Notes: a model not told the origin generated them from the letters alone. A stretch of DNA of 64,000 nucleotides from Paracentrotus lividus (GCA_940671915.1 CALNVZ010003426.1:12959827-13023826); one strand, 5' to 3'. Counted from the first letter of the stretch, positions 47,900 through 60,883 are shown. Numbers and translations are program-made.

Positions 47900-48250
47900 T
47901 ACGAGAACGAGGGGTGAAGAGAGCTTGATTGACCTCATTAAACGTAACACTTACGCCAGAATCAGCTGCGACAAGCATTTCCTCACAATGTCACGTGGTA
48001 CACGGTGCTCTGTGCGCCGCGGACATCGTCAGAGGGAGAAGGAAAGAGAGTGAAAGAAGCGACGATAGCCGGTTCGCGATAATGTTCGCTGGAACTCGAC
48101 TCTGCAAGCGGCTGGGCGATTATTTAACACAGAAACTTCGAAGTGAAGGTTCAAACACCGCTTTTGGTGTCAATCGAATCGTTCGCATGACTATTGACCG
48201 GCGAGAAAGGCTCGATAGTTAGAAATCTGGCTGGGACTTGTCGAAAGGAC
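47900..48250 (-). promoter_or_regulatory. CpG-rich island with a strong minus-strand donor
   Basis: CpG is far denser here than in the surrounding DNA. On the minus strand a perfect donor (GGC/gtaagt) lies at 47949-47954. The phase-1 frame needed to join EGF1 is closed by stops, so it could only be a non-coding first exon or promoter. A plus-strand open frame of about 97 codons across it is unrecognised. Confidence 0.3.
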
Positions 48251-50625
48251 GCCAACCAGGTTCCAATGTGCCACTGTGCCCTTGAAAAACAACATGGCGG
48301 TGGTGATAAAACTAAAGGGTAAGACAGGCAGTTATCAAACGCTGCGGACATTCACTCATGAATCTAGAACACCTACCTTTTATATCTCTTTGTCTGTAGT
48401 TTCCAATCATTTAAACTACATAGTGAAATCAGCTGTCATCAAAGCAGTTCGAACAACACTCGAAAACAAATGTCTACGTAATAACATCCCGAACATTCGT
48501 TCGGTCATCCAACCTGAAGGAGATACTATCTTTTAAAGACATGTTTTCTTGAGTAATTTGACATTGGTTTTGGATCGGACATGACCTGTCTGTACTGGTT
48601 TTCGATGGCGTTGAACTCCAACGTCACTAGGTTGTTTTCCTCATTTTTCTAAGGAATCCTAGGTTTTCAAAGGGTGTGAAGACAACATGTGAAGCGGTAT
48701 TTCCGTTTGCGGGCCCTTGGCGCCCCTTGGCACCCCTGACAACGATAAGGTTAGAGTATGGTCATGGTTGGGGTTTGGGTTAGGGTTAAGACACCTAAAC
48801 CTAAACCAACCATAAACCTCCAAAAAGCTCTTGCCCTACCCGTGCTAGCTCCAACACTTTTACTAACCATAATCCTTGCCTTAATATCAGGGGGGGGGTC
48901 ATTTATTTATTTATTTATTTATTTATTATCAATTCGGCAATATTACAATGTACAATTACAATACAGCAATACATGTATAAAAACAGAACCGTGAAACAGA
49001 ACCGTCATCAAACAAAACATTAAATTTCACTGCGTATTTTGATGATATGCGTGTTTTTTGTTTAAGAAACGTGGATCTACAATCCTCTATATGAGGGGTA
49101 ACATGGTAGTGGATAACGAGATAACTTCGATATGCACAATAATATGAAATCTGCCATCTTTTTATTTCTCTCTTTTACATTATTCATAATCCTCCTCGAG
49201 AATGTATTATAATTATGCGGAATTCTGTCCCATCGTCACTACTTATACATATTTCTAGTGCAAAGGAGGTATCATTACAAGGGAAAAACGTAAACTTACA
49301 TAATTATAGAGCTTAAGCAATCTTTCACACATGCAATTAGGGCGAGTTCATTATTACCTTCGCTCGCTCTAGTGGTTGCCAAAAAAAATGTACAGAAATC
49401 AGTCTTTGAACAAAGGCTACAAGATTGGATGAAAAATTACCAAATCAATAGTAAGCTTTGTGGAAGCGGGGATCTTCTATGTTCTGGGGATTGGTTCCCT
49501 TTAAAAAAGATTTTGTGGAGCCGAGGCTTGCAAGAACAAATCTGAGGTGTGGGGCCTACTCGCTGTCAGTGGTTGTAAATTTGTGTCAAGATGAACCCTG
49601 AGAATTCACGTCCTAAAAATCATTACATTGCTTCAAAATGTGCAAGTAACCTGAAATACCAAATTATTTTTGCCCATAAAGTTTAGGGATAACTTAAGTG
49701 TACAAATTTACGGTTTTGCTAATGGCGATTTTCAGTCAGAGATATCTTTATGGCACGTGCTTGTTATCTTGGAAAACCTGAACATTTTTGGGTCTTTTAT
49801 TCATCCTTCTGAATATTCCTATACAATAGAAACATGACAAATTAAATATTTATCAAATCCTGCCTCCACAAATTTACTCCATCCCTTTAATTCGAGGCCC
49901 TTTCGATGTTGTTGGAATAGGGTCGCGTCTGCCTGGATGGCCCAGGGCAAAGGATGATGAGCTGGTCCTCTTATAGACACGCAAACAGGAAATCTATGCG
50001 CAAAGACATCCGCGGGACATAACAACGGCAAGGACAAGGCGAGGAGAATAGGAAACGGAACCCGACCATCTTTTCTTGTTTCCTCCCGATCCCGAGCTCC
50101 ACAAGAATGCTTCCAATGCAATACCCCGTGCAAGACACACGTATAAAACATTTTAACTAGGTTAGATCCATCTTAAGTAATTTCTTGCAATATGATTGAG
50201 AATCAAGAGAAACTAAATGAATCCACTCCGAATGATTTATTATCCAGTAAAAATGAAGAAGCCACCAAAAGCTTAGGGTCAATGCTAATGAAACTAAAAC
50301 CAGTCGCCTTGAATTGCACTTGAATATCCCTCCCATGCATGAAGCATGAGCGATTGTGGGCATAAGCCTTGTTCTATTATTGACAAATGAAATCTTAAAC
50401 ACATTTAATACATACAAGTACAATGCTGATAATTGCTGGAGAAAATTTCAGGAAATAGGACTTGTCAATATTAGCACCAACAAAAATGTATTCTTATTAT
50501 TTTGAGGGGATTTATGAAAATAAGGATTCTTGACCCTCTTTCCAGTGAAATGTGGTTTTGAATTTCATTTTCTTTCAAAAGATACCGGCTAGTAAGTTGT
50601 TGAGTATTGTTTTTCTACGACTTAC

Positions 50626-50713
50626 TCACGTCCGCAGCGGGATGCAAGCTACTAGCAAGCACTACCGACACACCAAGCCGCCACAGCCCGCGGCCTGACG
50701 GCTCAAACTCCAA
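50626..50713 (-). CDS. SCUBE: Candidate SCUBE signal-peptide exon (no ATG seen)
   Basis: The minus strand reads GRGLWRLGVSVVLASSLHPA then AD-V and ends at a strong donor (GTGA/gtaagt) in phase 1. That is exactly the phase EGF1 needs, and the joined codon A+GC gives serine before NAEINQC. A basic start, hydrophobic core LGVSVVLASSL and small residues before D look like a signal peptide. The frame is closed by TGA just upstream, with no ATG between. Translation might start at CTG within GCCGCGGGCTG, or the ATG may lie in an earlier exon or be lost to a sequence error. The exon is GC- and CpG-rich for this window. A second donor (gtgagt) four bases earlier would be out of phase. Confidence 0.45.
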
Positions 50714-52540
50714 TCAAATTCACCACTGTTTGTTCTAGCGATGGGGTTAACCTAATATCACCTGTTTCAAAACAAAAACATCAAATTCTTCAAGTATTCC
50801 AAACAAGAGCAATTGGCTTTGGATCAGACTGTAAAAATGGTATACTGATTTCACAGATTTATCTCGGGAAAAATAAGAATACTTTTAACATGTTTAAAGT
50901 CGAATTTTCTGCTATGAAGGTTCCGTCATGGAGGTGATTACAGTTGAATTATTTATTTATTAATTTATTTATTTATTCAATTACATTTATTCATGTATAG
51001 CCATGATAGCAAAAACATATCTTGGACCAATACATTTCGGCCGCATACCAAAAGACACATTTGAGAAAAAGGTAAGCAGCGTCTGCCAATGGCCTAACGC
51101 TGAAAAAAAAAATGAAGATGAGAGCAACAATGGCAATAACCAGTCTTAAGATTCCTCAAAATGTATTTCAGTAGCGCCATAAATTGTCAATAAATTGTAA
51201 AGGGCATATAAAGTCGCGATTAAACGCTAAGCTGCGTTTGGAGAGTTGCGCATAACTTTGGGACTTTCATTTAAACACAACCATTTTATGCAAAAGGGCA
51301 CTGATCATTAAAAACTAGACATCTCGGAGGATCAACTTGACATTGAGGTCGACAAAGGTCTTCTTGTGAAGGTATTGATGAAGATCACGTTGAGGCCCTT
51401 ACTAAGCTTCACGTTATAGCCTAGAGAAATGTCTCAAAATCGATCTCCCTAAAAATAAAGGAGCATAAGGGGAAACCCTGGGAATGACATGATGTGAAAT
51501 GGAATAATTGATTTCATTTCCTTAATTGCCCTTGGAACAATAAAGACATGATCCGTTCACTGGGGTCATGTCCCAAAATATATTGCACAGTATACAGGAG
51601 TCGGATCTTTCTCCACTTGTCGTTGAAAACTTGTTCTGTATTCAAATCTAGAACATGACATCATTTCATTTTTCTTAAAATAAAGATATCAAGTATAGAA
51701 TAACGCAGATAATACATATGATAGATTGCGAAAAAAAAAAGATGAATGCCGACCTCTATCCGAAACTCACCATGTCCAGGGTTTGAATTACACACGAATA
51801 TGTTGAACCTGAGAGGTTTAATCAACACAGACACCAAGGAACACGTTAAAAGAGGGCAAGCCGAAATTAGGACAGAGGAGATATGATGAGAACAAAAAAC
51901 ATTAATCAGGTCTACTTAGCGGCTTTCCTCCATGGTTGGGCTACGTTAAGGAGTCTTTGAAGACCCTTTAGATGAACCCTGGAAGTACTTGGTCGGTACG
52001 TGCCTAGATTCGATAAGCCATTGATTGAAGCGACTCACACCAGGAAACCCGTCTCGACTTCTAGACGACGGGGGACATAGCATCTCCCTCACCTCTTTCA
52101 CACTCGTGAAATAATCCAAGATTAAAGATGCATACCGTTACCCGGTCGAAATGGCAAGTATAGACTCTCCCGGGCAGGAGACAGAGCAAACTTCAGGACC
52201 CCTTTCAGATTTGAACAATAATCTGGGTTACACATCGTACAAAACGAAAGCGAGAATATGAGTACAACTCTTGTTCTTGTTACAAGACAGGAACATAAAT
52301 TGAACAATTAACAGGGAATCCAATTCATTACTTTCCATGAGAACAACAGTGCAGATCTGCAACAATGTGCATAATATATCAAGTTTGAATGATTCCCGTT
52401 GCAATACCTAGTTCTTTATATGATAGAAAATGACTTTTGTCAATGAAACGTACCATTATTTTTTGTTTTCTTCTTTAAGTTAATCAAGAAAGAAAATAAT
52501 GAATCCTAAGCATCTCCAGTAGATATGAACCTATTACTTT

Positions 52541-52712
52541 GGGCTGTTTCAACAAGTCGTTCGTAAAGCTGCAAATGACCTTGAGAACGACTGGAAAACA
52601 TTTCTTGGGTGCTATACTAATCATAATCGAATCATTTAGCACAAAACTGATCACTAGTCGTTCGTAAAACCATGCGTAACTTTACGAACAACATGGTGAA
52701 TCACCCCGAGGT
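52541..52712. mobile_element. Short MITE (GTCGTTCGTAAA family)
   Basis: GTTTCAACAAGTCGTTCGTA on the left is roughly inverted by TTACGAACAACATGGTGAATC on the right. A half copy lies at 25429-25500. Confidence 0.7.
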
Positions 52713-52734
52713 TCGATGTAAGGGAATGGCGGTA

Positions 52735-52831
52735 AAAAGCGCTTAGAAACTGTTGTATTAAGCGCTTATATGTGTTTTATTATTATATTATTATTATTAT
52801 TATTTATATTATTTTATTATTATTATTATTA

Positions 52832-52879
<48 letters not shown>

Positions 52880-52880
52880 G
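52735..52880 (+). mobile_element. SINE tail with (TTA)n
   Basis: AAAAAGCGCTTAGAAACTGT then AAGCGCTTATATGTGTTTTA and a long (TTA)n tract, the same tail type as at 27200-27320. Confidence 0.7.
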
Positions 52881-52904
52881 CATTACAAAAAAGGTAAAGA
52901 CATC

Positions 52905-52990
52905 AGAAATGTGTTGGCGCACCACATTTGATGAGTAAGGTATTAACATGCTATGCCCGACATGCCCGGGTTCGATTCCTGGTAGATCCA
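52905..52990 (+). mobile_element. tRNA-derived SINE head (fragment)
   Basis: CCGGGTTCGATTCCTGG is a well-formed T-arm (5-bp stem, 7-nt loop, Pol III B box). The upstream 70 bp do not pair as an acceptor stem with TAGATCC, so it is not a functional tRNA; a degenerate SINE head is likely. Confidence 0.55.
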
Positions 52991-54176
52991 GTTTTCTCAT
53001 AATGATTTCCATCATTATGACGTTAGAAAACAAGGGCATGGATTCAAGCTACGCAATGACTTTTTCTCATGATCTCTTTTTTTGTAGGGCCTATTCCAAA
53101 ATACCGACTGTAAGAATTCCTGACGTGTAACATAATTTAAAAAGGAAACAAAATTGATGTGGCCTGTTAGAAACTCAAGGGGGTTGCTGGTTGGGGGTAT
53201 CCAAGTTCTTACTGTGTGAAACAATCTTCCCTTGTGCCACTCCACAATTTGAAGTAGCTTAGGGACCTGTTCTATCTTGACATGTCGCAACCTGATAATA
53301 AACATGGCTTCCATTCAGAAGGTTCATCGAGTACTCCGAAGTACGTCACAGACTAAACGAGATATGCATTGTGGTGGGATGTGTCTTAAACAGCTATCCA
53401 TTACCCAAGTTTTGTGCAATATTGTCTCCAACCTTCGCCCGCCGAGCTTTAACCTTCTACATTATTGAAACGAAAGAGGAGAATGCAAGTGGAGACGAAC
53501 ATCATATTGGACAGTAATCCGAGATGCTGTCCCACTTTTTTGTCGCATTGCAAGAAATAGTGAATAATTTCCAACAGGTTATCGACTTTGGAAGTGGGAC
53601 ATTCGTCTGGTGCTGGCCTGTCCATAACCCCGATTGAGCACTTTTTTCTTTTTTTATAAAGACTAACACATTTTACTGTTCTTATAGTCAACTATTAAAT
53701 ACTTTAGTTCGGATTCAATGTCTTCAATACATTTACGATCACAAGTCCATTAGCAGATAAAAATCAATATAAAATCTCGAACCGTTGGCACCAAATCCAT
53801 CCATCTTGTATTAGGAATTAAATTCACGGTTATGGAATACTAAAACAAATCTTTTTCATGTAAGATTTTAAATTGGGCAGACAACGCATTAAACGGCTGA
53901 CCTGATTTTCTGCTTGGGGGAAAGTTTCTCAGCTATACCAGTTCATCAAAATTAAAAGTATAACAAAACTGAGTAAAATTTTTCGGACAAGAGAAAGTGT
54001 ATACATTTTAGAAAGATCTACAAATACAAACGAACATTGTATCCATGGTATCCGTTTTACTCGAAAGCCTTAAATGAGATAAAGATTTCAAATTTAGTTC
54101 AATTTACTGAAAGCTAATTTGTATAATACATTATTTGGTATTTGAAGTCAGATGGAAAGGTAAATCGTCCTCTTAA

Positions 54177-54730
54177 AAGGGAAGCTCTGGACCCAAAATA
54201 AGTTGCCTTTATAAGAAGCAGAAAAATTAGAAAAACAGATTTTAAAAAAGTTTGAAGAAAATCAGACTAATAATCACAAAGTTATGAATATTTTTATGAT
54301 ACACGAAAGATTGATCGCTATACCAAATTGGCCACACCTGTGATGTCATAGTGGCACAACTTGCCCGGCATTTTCTATATTGTTTTATGATAAATTTTCC
54401 CTTGATTTGTTAGGAAACTGTTTTCCTCATGACTTTGGCCAAGATTTATTGATGGCAAAATGTTATTGCATCTATGAATTTTCATAAAATGAGAATTATA
54501 ATGACATTTCATAAAACAATACGGAAAATGCATGTCAAGTTATACCCCTATGACATCACAGGTTTATGACTGTGTTGTCAATTTGGTATAGCGATTTTTA
54601 AAAAAATGTGCATCATAGAAATATTCATAACTTTATTATTAGTCCGATTTTATTCAAACTTTTTTATTCTGCTTTTCTAATTTTCTGCTTTTTATAAAAA
54701 GCAACTTTTTTGGAGTCCAGACCTTCCCTT
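54177..54730. mobile_element. TTAA-flanked palindromic MITE, family A
   Basis: Left AAGGGAAGCTCTGGACCCAA and right TTGGAGTCCAGACCTTCCCTT are inverted copies bordered by TTAA. The arms match over about 200 bp, including AGTTTGAAGAAAATCAGACT. The inner parts contain GTGATGTCATAG and CTATGACATCAC. Confidence 0.9.
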
Positions 54731-55907
54731 TTAAGTCCATGAATCACAAAATTCACATCTCCCCTCAAACAGCCACTCAAATCTTCCCGCACGGACCCGA
54801 AAACCTAACACACACACACACACACACATCTCCGAACACATACGCACCCACATCTGCCCGCGCACACAGGAGAGGAAATGTGTAAATGATGGTGCGTAAC
54901 TTAATCTCGAAGTTCTTAATGAGTGTTTCTGATTGGTCTAACAACGCAGTATTTTTCCATGCTCAAAATTGCAGTCGTGGAAATGGTAATTTCAGAGTAT
55001 TTCCGGACATAATTTATAGTCCAAATAATGGGGTAACTGTTCCAAAGTTCTTTACATTTGCACGTAACATTGCTATATAGTTTTCAGACATTTGAAAAAG
55101 AATTTTGGTCCCAAAGAAAGTTAAAAAAAAAAAAAGTTTTGCATGTCACACAGATATGTTTGACAGAGTGCAATACGCTCATATGTCTTCAAAAAGCTTT
55201 ATAATCCTCATCACAACAAACTTGAATTTAGACGTTTCGTGTTTTAATCAAGTGTTGACAACTTATGATTAGTTCATGTTGTTTTTAACACGAGCCATTG
55301 CTGCATTTCCTGTCTTTATGAAGGTTCACTTTACATAATAGCTTAAAATGGATCCTTTGAGGTTTTGGATAAGTTCTTTCAAGGACAATTTTGTCAAAAG
55401 ACATTGCGTTTGACATCAGATGCGAGTGATTTCAATCCATTCATATTTTTTATAAAGAATTTTTCGTCATCATCATCATCACTGGATATAGGAATATGAT
55501 TCATACTGGACAATACCGCGTTGTCCTTGAAAGAGCAGACTGAAACATCACAATGATCGATCTTAAGAATAGTTTCGGGCATTTCCACTTGTTGTGACGT
55601 AAACAACAATTAGCCATTCTCCATTATCATACAAACCAAGTATGAACTCATTGAAGTTCAAACGGTTCCCAACCGGGGCGTCGGACATATATACATGGAA
55701 TGCGGGGGCGGTGAAGTGTAGCTCTCCGCCATCTATTAACATATTAAGCGCAAAAAAAAAAAAACTGAGAACGCCAAAAAGCGAGGAGCCATAAAGCTAT
55801 ACTAGAGAGGCTAAAACACATTAACAGCTCTTTCTTGCTTTTGCTTGTTCATCAGTTTTATAGAGGCGCCAAAACTTTAATTGGCGGACATCCAAGGTAT
55901 TTAAACC

Positions 55908-58300
55908 ATGGATACACCCTTGAATATAATGTTTTCTTGGATGTATCTTCAAGGGAAAATAAAATTTAAACCTATTGGTTCTAATTTTTTATTTATTTAT
56001 TTATTTATTCATTTTTTATTATTATTTGAAATAAAGAGTAACAAGAAAAAGAAAACCCCGATATTTTTGTTTTCTTTTTCAAATCCAGAAAAGCGTCAAT
56101 TTTTGTATCATTATACCATTCATATATGCCCATTGTTCCGAAAGGCTTTAATAATATTTTAGGCAGAGAGAGTAAGGAAACGACATCCCAAGAGTTTTAA
56201 GCAATACTGAAAACGCAAATTTATAGGTTATGCTTATTATGAATTAGTCCTCTTATGATTATGTGAAAATCTGCCACTCATGCATTAATACATTTTGACA
56301 ATCTGGTTTTAAGAATTGTTTTTCGAGTTAAGCAGCTATTTCAAAAATTATCTACTCTCGTCTCAAGGAATAAAATCATGTAAAATGTTAATGTAAATCG
56401 TGATATTCCCTTTTTTTTAAATATAAATACAAAAGGAGAAAGAAATGTCATTCACATTAAACAGTTTCATTACTAACTTCATGAAATATCATGAGCATAG
56501 GCCTATATCACACGGCAAAAAAAATATGCCTCTAAACAACAAAATGTGTAACCTGTATTAACGACGGCCTTTAAATACTACTTTCGCAATTTCCAAGGGC
56601 TAATTGCCGAGTTTTTAAGACCGGTCACATTCTAAACGATGAAAGGGTAAACAGAGGATGATCAGGGGAAGATAAATCCTACATGTCAACAAACTCTTTG
56701 CTTCTATTATGAGTCATAACGTTTCAATGTAGTCCTCAGAGACATCGCATACCTCCTCTCCAGGTCCCATGTTCAACAGAAGGAAGCAACTGCCTTCAAC
56801 TAGCTTAGGTAAGAATTCACTGTAAATGTCTGAAGATTTCAAATTAGAATAGATCATAAGTCAGGTCCCTGCAAACGCTGTAAAATGGCCTTGCCATAAG
56901 GTCTTAACATGCATTTATAGACCTATTTCTATTTATTACGATTTAAACTAGTATAGGTCTGTTCACGTCACGGAAATGGACAACGCCAGGCCTTAAATTT
57001 CGTCAGTTTTAGGGCAAAGCCATTTTTCTGGGGCACTAATAACGTACAAATACAAATGTATGGAAAGGGCACCAAATTCTCTAGGGCTAAGGGAGTTTGG
57101 GAAGAGAAGTCAGTTTAACTTTAAAGCATTTCCTTTATAAAATATACATTTTGTTATAAAAGAGTTGCTTCCTTGTGTCAGTCTCTTTCGCAGACGATCA
57201 CTGGGCTTTGTCAGTCAGTCACATGATATGCCAGGTCTTCACCCGCCAAAACAAACACCTCGGCTATACATTACCCCTCTAATCGACTACGCAACAAAAC
57301 AAGGTGCAATTAAGGTTTTATCAATAACTCATAAGTGTAATGAAGATGAAAACAGTAGCACTATTTCTTGAACGGGTGCCAGGTGTATTGCTTAAAAGTA
57401 CCGCACAGTCAAATGATCACGCGCACAAATGATCTAGGGCGTGGCCAAATAAATGTGTATATGGTGTTTTCTGTGACATTACGGTTGTCTTCTTACTTAT
57501 GTGGCTTAGAATCGGCTCTATTTGTAGTCTTAATCAAGAATCTAAAGAAAAAACCACAAATACACAAAAATAAAAAGAACATTTTCAAGGGCTTACCATA
57601 TTAGATATATTAAATAACTACAACATGTTCGCTTGTTCTTGTATTCATGCGACATGGATGTTGGGAAGAAAAAGTCCAAGATGAATACATGATGGGGTTA
57701 CGGACAATACACGAAAGTCGCAGAAGAGCAAAGGGTCACAGCAAAGTTCTTAGACCCTATTCCGTAACACACAAAAAAAACATCGATGGTGACCTTTATA
57801 GATTCCTGAATTTTGACTGGCTGTTGAGCAGTGTTGCCAGGACACCTCTGCCAAAGTCAAGTGATCGATAAAGTAAGAAATTCACATTTGAATAATAGTT
57901 AGGTAGTTTAGAAATGTTGTTTGTCATGTCTGTAATATTCATCACCAGGCTTAAAATGTGTTTCCATTTAAATTCTATCACTTCAACAATGGACATACGA
58001 ATAAAATAGAATAAATTAAACCACAGTAGTTTATTTCTATACAATCATGACAGTTAGCATCATTGTCAAATTCAAAACCCAACAAATTAATAAAAGGTAA
58101 AATATACAGGTAGGTCTTTATATCCCCATCCCTTTATATTGACGTAAGTTGAGGAAAGTGCCCTTAAACGATTATGCGGTATGTTGTTTGTTTATGGATG
58201 AGGTCAGGTATGTAACCTATTGATGCTATATCACCGGACTAATTTGACATTATGAATGGATCCTTCGAAGGAATGTGGTCTAGACATTTCCTGGCGTAGC
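55908..58300. other. No gene recognised
   Basis: AT-rich DNA with several 60-85-codon open frames (for example near 57165-57371, 57368-57604 and 57647-57871) that resemble nothing I know and show no shared codon bias. No element ends noticed. Confidence 0.5.
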
Positions 58301-58312
58301 CCCGAGTCTTAA

Positions 58313-59079
58313 CCCTAATCAGGCCGGGGGGGGGGGTTGAATCAACCCCCCCCCCTCGACTTTTTCCGCGACCATACCGCCGCGCAAAATTTTTTGACCG
58401 CGCTGCTCGATGACTTTTTACTTTCAAGTCTTGCGCATCTTTTGAAACCATTTTCGCGAAAATCGGGCATACGGTTACGACTCTGCACGATTTTCAAAAA
58501 TATCCGTCAGACCGAAAACCACTCAAAAACGTGATTTTGTGTACAAAGTTAATGCAAATAGAGTTTTCTCACCTAATTCACATAGCTATGATTATTTTCA
58601 CTTTCATTTGCTAAAATGAATTTATTTTAGCATAATTATGCTTCAAAATGATTGTGCAATCAATTTTGACCAAAAAACAAAGAAAAACAAAAGGTCGAAA
58701 AACAAAGAAATACATAAGAAATTCGAAAAACAATAAAATACATAAGAAAATGATTTCGATACCGAATTTTTTTTCAAGTGCAATTGTTGGGAATGCTACA
58801 AAGAATATTTAGACCAAAATTTAGCGTTCTAGGAGCTTTATTTAGTAAATTAGAGCAAAAAGTATGAGTTATGCATAAATTAGCAATAATAATTAATACA
58901 TATAAATAAAATCACACTATTTCAGGAAATTAATTGTACTAACTTGTAGAATTACATCGCACGCTACCATTGTGCAAAATTTCGCGGCGCTCGCGTGATC
59001 GGCGGCCGAGATCACATGGGGGTTGAATCAACCCCCCCCCCGGCCATAGGAGAGCCAAAAAAGCGCGACCTGATTAGGG
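58313..59079. mobile_element. TTAA-flanked element with ends CCCTAATCAGG
   Basis: CCCTAATCAGG and CCTGATTAGGG are exact inverted ends, each bordered by TTAA. Sub-terminal GGGGGTTGAATCAACCCCC hairpins occur near both ends (about 58328-58355 and 59020-59041). The interior has AACAAAGAAATACATAAGAA-type repeats. No transposase. Confidence 0.9.
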
Positions 59080-59184
59080 TTAAGTCACCCCATCCACCCC
59101 CCCCAAAAAAAAAAAAAAGCACGCAGACACACACACACGCACACACACAACACCTGCAAACAAAATATACTAAATGTACCAAAG

Positions 59185-60883
59185 ATAAGTTGATTTTAAA
59201 TTCAAAGCAGAATTGAAGGAACAAACTCAGACTAATAATAAGAAAGTGGTGAGTATTCTTATGATGCAAAACAAAAATGTTGATCGCTGTATCAAACTGG
59301 CAACAAAGTAAAATATAAAAACCATTAAAAAATTTTTTTTTAATAAAACCTAAGGCCAGTATCTACACATAGCTTTATCTAAAATTTTCACTTCACTTTT
59401 TAAGAAACTGTTTTCCTATAAACTTTTTCCGAGTTGATTTATGGCAATACATGTAGGCCTACATTAATGTTATTGCATTTATGAATCTCAAAAAAAAAAA
59501 AAATGGAGAATTGTCAATTGGTAATAACATGTAAATATAAAAATACTTTATCTTTTTATATATTCGATATTTACAAATATCTAACTTCTACAGCATGTAG
59601 TGTGTTCCTGAAAAAGGGTAACCGAAGTTCAAAAGTCAGTCATTCAAAAGTATATGGTTTATTCTTGTAATTTGTTTACTAAAATACTAATAACCCATCA
59701 GCTTTAATTTGGGACATTGCTTACGTCCAAATTGTCAAGAGTCACAAAGTTAGGGTGCTTTGAATATGATAGGTACAAAACCCACTTTTCCAAGTTTTCA
59801 TTTGAAAGGGTACGAAACCAACCTTGTATAACTTTTCGTTTCATCGTTTCGGAGCTTTTTTTCACACAATTTTAAATGAATGCAATGTCATTTGCCATAG
59901 GACTATCTCACTGGCAATGAATGGGTTCGCAATTTTGAGTCTCTTGAGTCGTGGTGACGTCTCCTAAGACTTCAAGGCGTCGTGGAAAAATCGACCAAAA
60001 AAAAAGGTCAAACATGTTCAATCGTTTAGTAGACTTCTTTAAGAGAAAGACAAGTCAAAAATTGTTAACCCTTTCGATTTTTTATAATCGTTAGCAAGTT
60101 CCGACGACGTTCTGCGACGCTCGTGGATACTTAATGGACGTCGCGGCAACCCCGCAAAGACGTCGTAGAGACTTGCTCGCATCTTAAAGAAGTCTACTAA
60201 AAGATTGAACATGTCTAACATTGTTTGATTTTCTCGCGACTTCCTGCAGATTCAGGAGACGTCGCGGCGGACCTCTCGAGACTCCAGAGACTCATAATCA
60301 AGAGCCCATCTCATCGCCAGTGAGATAGGCCCTTTGACAAATGAGATTGCATTTCATCGAAACTTTGTGTGAAAAAAAAAACCCGTCAAAACGATGAAAC
60401 CAAAAACTTATTGAAAGTTGGTTTCATACCCTACAAACCAAAAACTTGGGGAAATGGGTTTTGTACCTATCACCTTCAAAAGACCCTAACTCTGTGACCC
60501 ATGACAGTTTGGACGTAAGCAATGTTGTAAATTAAAGCTGATGAGTTACTTAGTATTTTAGTAAACAAATCATAAAAATTAATCATGTCTTCTTTAAATC
60601 ACTGACCTTTGAACTTCAGTTACCTCTTTTTAAGAACACACTGTTTAATTAATAAATTCTTAATAAAAATAAGTGGAAATTTAATATTGGCCTATCATAG
60701 AATATAAATTGTATAAGTATTGCCCCTCTGACACCATGTTCCCATGTATCAGCTCTTTTTGCATCATAAAGATATTCATAACTTTCTTATTATCAGCCTC
60801 ATTCTCTTCAAACTTTTTTGATATGTTTCTATAATTTTTCTGGTTTTGATAAAACCAATTTATTTTTGGTCCGGACTTCACTT
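59185..60883. mobile_element. Family A MITE split by a nested element; left end missing
   Basis: The right end CCGGACTTCACTT plus TTAA and the AAGATATTCATAACTTTCTT block match the element at 54177-54730. The left part (CAGACTAATAATAAGAAAG, GATCGCTGTATCAAACTGG) matches its other arm. The left terminus is replaced by a CA-rich tract. Confidence 0.75.
59598..60643. mobile_element. Palindromic element nested in a family A MITE
   Basis: Left AGTGTGTTCCTGAAAAAGGG and right CCTCTTTTTAAGAACACACT are inverted, and the arms pair for about 300 bp or more (for example GACATTGCTTACGTCCAAA and TTTGGACGTAAGCAATGTT). The centre is GC-richer with many GACGTC and GTCGCG words. Confidence 0.85.

Larger units (their letters stand above)
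42526..50625 (-). other. Large intron between candidate signal exon and EGF1
   Basis: About 8.1 kb if the exon at 50626-50713 is right. It holds microsatellites, a TTAA-flanked MITE, a 120-bp tandem duplication and a CpG-richer island at about 47900-48250. I see no other SCUBE exon in it. Confidence 0.45.
50714..54170. other. No gene recognised
   Basis: Apart from the SINE and MITE pieces listed, I see only AT-rich DNA, a (TTTA)n tract at 50948-50985 and short unrecognised frames (for example near 53280-53470 and 53450-53690). Confidence 0.55.

Noticed and set aside
49819-50151. Minus-strand frame with hydrophobic PFPILLALSLPLLCPADVFA
   Set aside because: Could be a signal segment, but it has a long charged stretch before it and no phase-1 donor after it.
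52940-52990. tRNA gene
   Set aside because: Only the T-arm is well formed; the acceptor stem does not pair, so a SINE fragment is more likely.
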